Positions 16,152 to 20,862 of a stretch of DNA of 20,862 nt are shown here, one piece after another; within the stretch, counting starts at the first letter, position 1; each line of letters begins with the position of its first letter. Made by a program: the position numbers and the translations under genes. This DNA comes from Alphaproteobacteria bacterium (GTDB lineage: Bacteria; Pseudomonadota; Alphaproteobacteria; SMXP01), in assembly GCA_004356335.1 (NCBI GenBank), contig SMXP01000136.1, positions 1-20,862 on the forward strand. Direction: 5' to 3'. Under the pieces are notes generated by a model, which was not told the origin of the DNA, did no database searches, and worked only from the letters and a program-made list of their open reading frames with translations.

Positions 16152-16248
16152 CGGGCCAAGTTCCGCTCTGTTCGGCGAAGCTTACAGCGAAATCAAGCAA
16201 CGCCCAAGCACGGCACGTTATCGAAGCCCATGATAACCGGCAAGACGA

Positions 16249-16371
16249 TTAGATAGGGTCACCTTGATCATCTGTGTTGGCGTGGGCATTGCGGCGGCGG
16301 CCCATGCTTGCCTTCGGCAGCAGATTGTGCGACATGTCGCGCCGCCCAAGCACGTTTAGCTTGTCGCTCAT
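16249..16371 (-). CDS. Possible 40-residue small ORF next to tRNA-Arg
   Basis: From an ATG at 16371-16369, beside the tRNA start, the minus strand encodes 40 residues beginning MSDKLNVLGRRDMSHNLLPK and ending DDQGDPI, followed by TAA. It is basic and Asn/His/Arg-rich. No clear ribosome-binding site is possible because the upstream bases belong to the tRNA gene on the other strand. An ORF this short can arise by chance, so I hold it as a weak candidate. Confidence 0.22.
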   Translation of the reverse strand: MSDKLNVLGRRDMSHNLLPKASMGRRRNAHANTDDQGDPI

Positions 16372-16448
16372 GCGCCGGTAGCTCAGCTGGATAGAGCACT
16401 AGACTACGAATCTAGGGGTCGGGGGTTCGAATCCCTTCCGGCGCGCCA
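16372..16448 (+). tRNA. tRNA-Arg (anticodon ACG)
   Basis: A 77-base cloverleaf. Acceptor GCGCCGG pairs with CCGGCGC (16438-16444), then discriminator G and encoded CCA (16446-16448). The D-arm has TAGCTCAGCTGGATAGAG. The anticodon stem CTAGA/TCTAG encloses the loop CTACGAA with ACG at 16406-16408. The T-arm has the TTCGAAT loop with two G-T pairs in the stem. The ACG anticodon implies A34-to-inosine editing by TadA to read CGU, CGC and CGA codons. The gene borders a variable segment, so it may have been an integration target. Confidence 0.97.
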
Positions 16449-16607
16449 CTTAAATATCTCTTATATTTCAATATGTTAAGTGCTTTCCGTGGGCGGATTA
16501 TCGCAAGATTCTGATGGATTGTGCTTGGCAAAAAACGGCGGATTTCCGGGATTTCTCAAGTTATACGTTTGTTACACGTGGGCTTTTGGCGGTGTTTTCG
16601 TGCAGAG
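16449..16607. other. Spacer downstream of tRNA-Arg, possible former attachment region
   Basis: This stretch carries no gene. It is AT-richer by eye than the flanks. It contains GTTACAC twice in direct orientation, near 16569 and 16606, separated by about 30 bases. It lies between the tRNA 3' end, a favoured integrase target, and a truncated gene. I found no second copy of the tRNA 3' end in the window, so an att site cannot be shown. Confidence 0.3.
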
Positions 16608-17105
16608 TTACACAGACAAGTCACTCTTAAAGTCTCCAATCGAATACTTGTTATCAAACCAAGCCAATGCATTCTCCTGCATGCCATCCGGTAAATGTGG
16701 CTTGTCGACCAGCGTCAAAATCAGTTTTTCCAAATCATCTGAGGTTAGTTCTGAAAGCCTGAATCGTGTAGGCATCCTTCTCAATGTCTCAAGATACAAA
16801 TCCAAAAATGGATGTTCATCTTGCCGTTCACTGAAAAGAGCCGTCAGACGCTTCTTTGAATACTCTACTTCGGCGTCGTCTATGATCGCCAGCGTTATCT
16901 TCGTCTTGCCTGCTGCCGCCGCGAGAATCAAATTTACGAACGCAATGATATCGTGAGGACGAAACTGTGTACGATACAAAAGATAATCAAAGGTTGCGTT
17001 TTGCTGCCGATATTTTTCCGGAAAGATGTCGTAGAAGTCAACATCATCTTTTGCATATTGCCGCCGGAATAGTTGTCCCTTCCATTTATTCCAACCGCCC
17101 GGCAC
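16608..17105 (-). pseudogene. C-terminal fragment of a Sll1717-type P-loop ATPase
   Basis: The frame encodes up to 165 residues. TFDYLLYRTQFRPHDIIAFV and AEVEYSKKRLTALFSE resemble the C-terminal region of the P-loop ATPase family called Sll1717, in which an FRPRD-like motif and an EYS-K-RL helix follow the ATPase core. No Walker A or B motif is present, so the N-terminal nucleotide-binding part (probably over 200 residues) is missing. The frame opens within the last 20 bases of the amidinotransferase gene, in a different frame, at GTG 17105 without a Shine-Dalgarno sequence. I infer a truncated gene joined here by deletion or insertion. Base composition looks AT-richer than its neighbours, consistent with acquired DNA. 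Intact relatives often occur in defence-like or accessory regions. The family assignment is from memory and moderate. Confidence 0.6.
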
Positions 17106-17943
17106 TGCCGCAATCCAGCCTCAAGGTCAGACAAAAGGCCGAACCACCGCTTTTTTTAAAAGCGGACAGGTCGACATTGTGCACCTGATAACCCCGTTCC
17201 GCCAATTGAGCCTCAAGATGTCCGCCACAGCTTCCCGTCAAGTAATGAACCCCTAAATTCACGCCGTTTACGGCTAGGGTCTGTGCATCGGCTTCCGATA
17301 CCGCAATGCGTTTTTCTTCGGGGACATGCACGTAAATTTCCTCAAGGTCGGCTGGGCTAAACGCGCCGGGGAAATAAATTACGTCACCGCCACTTAACGG
17401 CATCAGGCATGTATCCATATGGTAGTAGCGTTCATCGATGAGTTCGAGGCTTACTGTCGGCCTTTCGAAATAGTCTTCAATCATTGTCGCCGATCGGCGG
17501 TCGGATCTTGGACCGAACCCACACCAGAACAGCTCGCGGGCCTCGTCCCAAATACAATCGCCCGCTCCTTCAAGCACCATGCCATCTGAGAGCTTCTGCA
17601 TGTCCTTGAGCGAGCCAGCATCAACAAGTTTCGAAAAAAACGATTCAAAAAACGGTTCTTCCCGGCGGCGTTCGGGATAACGAAATCGGGATAACAGAGC
17701 CTTTCCGTTATGGACCACAGCCGAATTGGCCATAAAAACCATGTCCGGCACGCCTTTTTGCGGCTGAATTTCACATAAGTTCGCGCCAAGCCTCTTGAGG
17801 GATCGCTTCAATTCGTGCCACTGAGTCTGCGCCTGAATTGCCAACTCCGTCCTGGCCGCCTGCCAACCGGTCGGATCCATCCAAGGATTGATCCGGTAAG
17901 ACACTTCGTAATAGCGAGGTTCGCAAACGGCTATCGTCGTCAT
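17086..17943 (-). CDS. Amidinotransferase / dimethylargininase-like guanidine-modifying enzyme
   Basis: A member of the pentein superfamily (DDAH, arginine deiminase and amidinotransferase relatives), acting on arginine-type guanidino groups through a Cys-His pair. Visible segments are CEPRYYEVSYRINPWMDP at the N-terminus, GVPDMVFMANSAVV, the acidic VLEGAGDCIWD, the catalytic His (~175) in RYYHMDTCLMPL, and the catalytic Cys (~271) in GGSAFCLTLRL. All expected catalytic residues are present and the length (~285 aa) fits. ATG 17943 is preferred over TTG 17955, which lies inside the tail of the preceding reading frame. The last eight residues (CGSAGRLE) after the usual end LTLRLD may be read-through into foreign sequence at the junction with the ATPase fragment. 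Dimethylarginine, arginine or another guanidino substrate cannot be decided. Confidence 0.85.
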   Translation of the reverse strand: MTTIAVCEPRYYEVSYRINPWMDPTGWQAARTELAIQAQTQWHELKRSLKRLGANLCEIQPQKGVPDMVFMANSAVVHNGKALLSRFRYPERRREEPFFESFFSKLVDAGSLKDMQKLSDGMVLEGAGDCIWDEARELFWCGFGPRSDRRSATMIEDYFERPTVSLELIDERYYHMDTCLMPLSGGDVIYFPGAFSPADLEEIYVHVPEEKRIAVSEADAQTLAVNGVNLGVHYLTGSCGGHLEAQLAERGYQVHNVDLSAFKKSGGSAFCLTLRLDCGSAGRLE

Positions 17944-17951
17944 AACTGAAC

Positions 17952-18083
17952 TCAATCGGTTAAAGCCAATAAGCCATCGTAATAAGCGGCGGCCCCAACG
18001 ACACCGTCACGCGACGGATCGTTTATAGTCACCAAAAACTTCAGTACTCCCCTCAAGGGAAACCGGGCGAGCACGTTTATTTC
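17952..18083 (-). pseudogene. C-terminal tail of an unidentified gene upstream of the amidinotransferase gene
   Basis: The minus-strand frame 18083-17952 (43 codons) reads LARFPLRGVLKFLVTINDPS then RDGVVGAAAYYDGLLALTD and stops eight bases before the amidinotransferase ATG, which is typical operon spacing. The sequence looks protein-like, but the frame is closed upstream by a TAA, so only a tail survives or a frameshift precedes it. I do not recognise the family. It could also be a chance frame. Confidence 0.35.
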
Positions 18084-18149
18084 TTAAACATATCAAAATC
18101 GGAGCCGGGTCAGCAAAGCTGATCTCAATGCCATAGGTGCTGACGTTAG

Positions 18150-18554
18150 ACAAGCACCGATCCAGACAACGAGGCGGTTATTATTGTCGCCCACGGCCCG
18201 ACAGATAATAATGATAATGAGCAGGTATTAGTTGGGCTGAACAAACTCGCAAAATATGTCCGCCAGGACGGCGCCTTTAGCGAAGTCAAGGCGATTAGTC
18301 TACAAAATGACGCGCCTTTACCCATCCGCGAGGCTAACATTGAAAAGCTCAGGACTTGGGTTGGCAAGGCAAATGATGATGGCAAGCGGGCGCTAATTGT
18401 CACCAACTTAATATTTTCTCGTGGCATTCAAAACCAGATCCGAGATGCATTGGATGGATTTGAATATGAGTTTAATTCCAAGGCGGTATCTCAACATCCA
18501 AATTTCGCTAAGTGGATAGAAGAATCTATTCGAAAGGAGCTACAAGACGGCTGA
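18150..18554 (+). pseudogene. Start-less CbiX/SirB-like chelatase domain fragment
   Basis: An open frame of 134 codons begins right after a TAG (18147-18149) and contains no ATG, GTG or TTG before its last third. The translation is strongly protein-like. DPDNEAVIIVAHGPTDNNDN carries the VAHG motif of sirohydrochlorin/cobalt chelatases. FSEVKAISLQNDAPLPIREA and KRALIVTNLIFSRGIQNQIR follow the order of a CbiX domain, ending KWIEESIRKELQDG. In two-domain members of this family a second domain begins with a similar DPDNEAV-type linker, so the missing part is probably the N-terminal half. I infer a truncated pseudogene. A functional protein would need an unusual start codon or a frameshift. A small hairpin (GCGGCT/AGCCGC, 18654-18670) follows about 100 bases later. 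Confidence 0.65.
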
Positions 18555-18799
18555 TTGCCGTCGGACAATTATGGTGGCAGTGAGGTTCAATCTCGTGTCA
18601 GTCAGCAGATAACGATTCTAAAGCCGACACTTCAACCCATTTAATAAAGTTGGGCGGCTCTACCAGCCGCACCCGAAGCAATTATCCCTGGAGATCAGAT
18701 GGTGAACGGACTAACTTTGTAAGTGGACCAAACCTGGGGGCAAGTCACTTTTCCAATGATTGACACGTCAAGAGTGAAACGCCCGTAATAGTAAGGGAG

Positions 18800-20158
18800 T
18801 TAGTTCTTCAAGGCATGCACTGCTGCATTGGTTCCCGCTATCCTTCCAAAGGTTATGTTCCTTTGCATGCGCATAACCGGCATTCCAAACTCATGATAGA
18901 AGAAGCCCGCCGCCATATCGCCCGTTGCGTAGATCCCTTTGATCGGGCTGTCCTTAGCCAATATCTCCGCTCTCGTATTGATCTTGGCCCCACCGTTGGT
19001 GAACATGACGCTCACAGCCATCGGATAGATGTAGAATGGCGGCTTATCTATAGACGCAGCAAGACTACTTTTCGGAGGACTGCCCTCAAATCTACCATTA
19101 TCAATCCCGGAATTAAATTCCAAAACCGTCGCTTCTAAACCACCGGGATCGATGTCAGCTTGCTTCGCAACTTCCCTGATCGTATTACCTTGAAACCGAG
19201 CATCAAAAACTTCGAGCGCCGGATTGTCACAGACAGCCTGATCATTTCCGCTGCTATCTACAACTAGATACGCCGCTGCTTTTTCTATACCCATCATGGC
19301 CCTGGCCATATACTCGGTAATTCCTGACTCTACACCGACACTCTCATCAATAAATCGTTTGCCCTCCTTATCAACCACTATTGCATGATAGAACCAGTGC
19401 ATTCTAAAACATCCTTCCGGCCCAGCGTTTGTCGTAATATCCATTTTCGGTTTGTGAATGATGGTGAGAAGAAACTGGTCCATGTCCACTATCTGGGCTC
19501 CGACCTCGCTTATGGCCCGAATGCCATCCCCCACGTTTGCCCTCCGTGCAGTGGCTATAGTCCCATCAGCTTCCGGTCCGAGATACTGCTTCATCATTTC
19601 GTCGTTTCTTTGGAAGCCCCCTGCCGCAAATACGATTGCTTTGGCTCCATAGGTTACCTCCTTTTCTCCCTTGCGCGCATGAACCGTCCAATTCGTACCC
19701 TTCGAGATTTTAAACATGGGTGTTTCATACTCTATATGAGCACCCAGCTTTTGTGCCTCAGAGGACAGCGTCTTGCTCACCATTGGCCACTCAAGGGGAG
19801 TTCTCCAGACCCTTCGCCTGACCCCGCTTCCAAACCGGTCCGTGCCTGGAGCCCAAACTATTCCCAGTTGGCCGAGCCACTCAAGACTGGCTTTCGAGTT
19901 GTCCAGCAATGTCCGAATCAGAGAGGGATCTGCCAACCCTCTGCTTTCCGTCATACATTCATCGAATGCCTCGGCCGCCTCGTCGCCCGGTTCGACACGA
20001 ACGGCACCCGCAACCGTAAACTGCCAATTAGGAATGGCATCCTGTTCAGATTGTTTCTCGAGTAATAATGTTTTAGCTCCGTTTTGAAGGGACGCTATGG
20101 TAGCGCATAATCCGGAAACACCGGAGCCTACGACGATGACATCATAATCAAGCTGCAT
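18800..20158 (-). CDS. FAD-dependent oxidoreductase (fumarate reductase/succinate dehydrogenase flavoprotein-like)
   Basis: This is a 452-aa soluble flavoprotein. The N-terminus has the dinucleotide-binding motif DYDVIVVGSGVSGLCATIAS and LLLEKQ, the acidic end of the second strand. AIVFAAGGFQRNDEMMKQYL is typical of the fumarate reductase-type FAD family (PF00890). The C-terminal KGIYATGDMAAGFFYHEFG contacts FAD. Relatives include tricarballylate dehydrogenase and ketosteroid dehydrogenases; the substrate is unknown and there is no haem or Fe-S partner nearby. There is no signal peptide. The start is firm: GGAGGT at 20170-20175 (read on the minus strand) precedes the ATG by about 11 bases. 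The gene is intact, while the ones to its left are decayed, and it stands alone. Confidence 0.9.
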   Translation of the reverse strand: MQLDYDVIVVGSGVSGLCATIASLQNGAKTLLLEKQSEQDAIPNWQFTVAGAVRVEPGDEAAEAFDECMTESRGLADPSLIRTLLDNSKASLEWLGQLGIVWAPGTDRFGSGVRRRVWRTPLEWPMVSKTLSSEAQKLGAHIEYETPMFKISKGTNWTVHARKGEKEVTYGAKAIVFAAGGFQRNDEMMKQYLGPEADGTIATARRANVGDGIRAISEVGAQIVDMDQFLLTIIHKPKMDITTNAGPEGCFRMHWFYHAIVVDKEGKRFIDESVGVESGITEYMARAMMGIEKAAAYLVVDSSGNDQAVCDNPALEVFDARFQGNTIREVAKQADIDPGGLEATVLEFNSGIDNGRFEGSPPKSSLAASIDKPPFYIYPMAVSVMFTNGGAKINTRAEILAKDSPIKGIYATGDMAAGFFYHEFGMPVMRMQRNITFGRIAGTNAAVHALKN

Positions 20159-20547
20159 GCTGGAAACTTACCTCCATCGCCTATATAACCAGGCTTCATA
20201 TGGCTCAGAGCTTTGATACGTCATTATAATTCCGAAACGTCAGTTGCTTGTTTTGTGTGTCCCATTGAGTTTTATGTTGTTCTATATCGTACAAGGTTCT
20301 CTATATCATCATGGACGGGATAGTACTTCTCCACAAACTTTAACGAAGTTGATAATCAAGAACCAAAATCTGCAGGCAAAGGCGTTATTCAGCCGCATAC
20401 CAAAAGTTGATGAACATCGTTCATGCCCTGAAAAAGTGTTCCTCACTATACCGATGATCACAAAATCACCGGCATTCTACAACAAGATTGCGCCCACTGA
20501 ATCCAGGATGACGCGTTTCGCGCCAGTCTTTTGCGCCGCCGCTTCGG
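20159..20547. other. Gene-poor stretch with possible decayed coding sequence
   Basis: No convincing intact gene. A 113-codon plus-strand frame (20244-20585) has no family resemblance and overlaps the gene at the right edge. On the minus strand, just after that gene's stop, 20545-20477 reads AAAQKTGAKRVILDSVGAIL, which recalls KaiC/RecA-type ATPase strands, then meets TAG and continues as NAGDFVIIGIVRNTFSGH. This may be a remnant but is not secure. A small palindrome ATGAAC-ATC-GTTCAT lies near 20411. Confidence 0.3.
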
Positions 20548-20862
20548 TTAAGCGCCTTCGAGTATTGGTGTTATTTGACCGGTGATCAGGTCAATCCGCT
20601 CTTGCAGCCAATTTTCGCGTTCACTCGCGTGTCTATGCCACCAGTCTCCGATTTCTTCCATATTGGCGGCGGGAATGACCGGCATTTCCAGGTTCTCAAA
20701 TACATTGAATTGTGCTGTAGGGACGACACCGCCGAGCGCAGTGTCATAGAGAATATGAGACCCGATGGTGGTCGCAATTCTGATAACTATGCGTTGCGCT
20801 TCCGCGATCTCGTCCAGCGATAGGCCGAACCGGTCCAGCGGATCAACTCGGCGTGAGCGTTC
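20548..20862 (-). CDS. 3' end of an unrecognised gene running off the right edge
   Basis: The minus strand is open from the window edge to TAA 20550-20548, giving the last 104 residues. The sequence is protein-like and compositionally balanced: DPLDRFGLSLDEIAEAQRIV, ATTIGSHILYDTALGGVVP, FNVFENLEMPVIPAANMEEI and GDWWHRHASERENWLQERID, ending TGQITPILEGA. It is mostly helical by appearance, with an amphipathic WLQERIDLI segment near the end. I do not recognise the family, and the N-terminal part is outside the window. The plus-strand frames across the same bases look like shadows. Confidence 0.65.
   Translation of the reverse strand, partial: ERSRRVDPLDRFGLSLDEIAEAQRIVIRIATTIGSHILYDTALGGVVPTAQFNVFENLEMPVIPAANMEEIGDWWHRHASERENWLQERIDLITGQITPILEGA

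Noticed and set aside
18146..18427. 93-codon minus-strand frame
   Set aside because: It is antisense to the chelatase-like fragment, whose plus-strand translation has ordered family motifs.
18710..18750. TGTAAGTGGACCAAACCTGG, considered as an insertion sequence end
   Set aside because: No matching inverted copy, target duplication or transposase remnant was found nearby, so an IS call cannot be supported.
19385..20065. 226-codon plus-strand frame opposite the FAD oxidoreductase
   Set aside because: The minus strand has a complete flavoprotein with a strong ribosome-binding site over the same bases. The plus-strand translation is Pro/Ser/Arg-rich and without motifs.
20244..20585. 113-codon plus-strand frame
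   Set aside because: It overlaps the protein-like minus-strand edge gene, has no clear Shine-Dalgarno sequence and shows no family features.

Overview
The window looks like a chromosomal segment of a moderately GC-rich alphaproteobacterium. This rests on the gene set (a PAS/HisKA/HATPase kinase, an AsmA-like protein, QueG, paired GT4/GT9 glycosyltransferases beside infC, a stand-alone CpaC-type pilus N-terminal domain, gamma-glutamyltransferase) and on intergenic palindromes of the kind common in that class. I cannot assign a genus.

Left half (1-8.2 kb). A soluble histidine kinase (108-1691) and a large AsmA-family protein (1822-3930) are followed by a mosaic palindromic repeat. Next is a minus-strand membrane-anchored protein made almost entirely of an acidic four-residue repeat (4036-4527), then about 620 bp without a convincing gene. 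A GST-fold protein (5161-5844), epoxyqueuosine reductase queG (5859-6983) and an extended SDR (7293-8198) run in the same direction. A short decayed TPR-type gene on the minus strand lies between queG and the SDR gene.

Middle (8.2-16.2 kb). An alpha/beta hydrolase (minus) sits beside a GT4 and a GT9 glycosyltransferase that probably act in LPS or polysaccharide synthesis. infC follows and appears to start at the non-canonical codon ATA (11380), 20 codons upstream of the first ATG. Repeat copies, an exported CpaC-N-domain protein with its own terminator, and a secreted gamma-glutamyltransferase come next. The ggt gene converges on a lipoprotein gene, and one perfect 24-3-24 bp inverted repeat contains the last Asp codon and the stop codon of both.

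Right part (16.2-20.9 kb). A tRNA-Arg(ACG) gene marks the start of a mixed, partly decayed segment. It holds the C-terminal piece of a Sll1717-type P-loop ATPase, an amidinotransferase/DDAH-like enzyme whose 3' end abuts that piece, the in-frame tail of an unidentified gene just upstream of the enzyme, and a start-less fragment of a CbiX/SirB-type chelatase. An intact FAD-dependent oxidoreductase follows, then the 3' end of an unrecognised minus-strand gene that runs off the right edge. This part resembles a tRNA-associated variable region that has lost its mobility genes.

I saw no complete phage, insertion sequence, CRISPR array or obvious multi-gene novel system. The most unusual items are the ATA start of infC, the shared stop-codon hairpin, the acidic tetrad-repeat protein, the mosaic repeats and the decayed genes near the tRNA.
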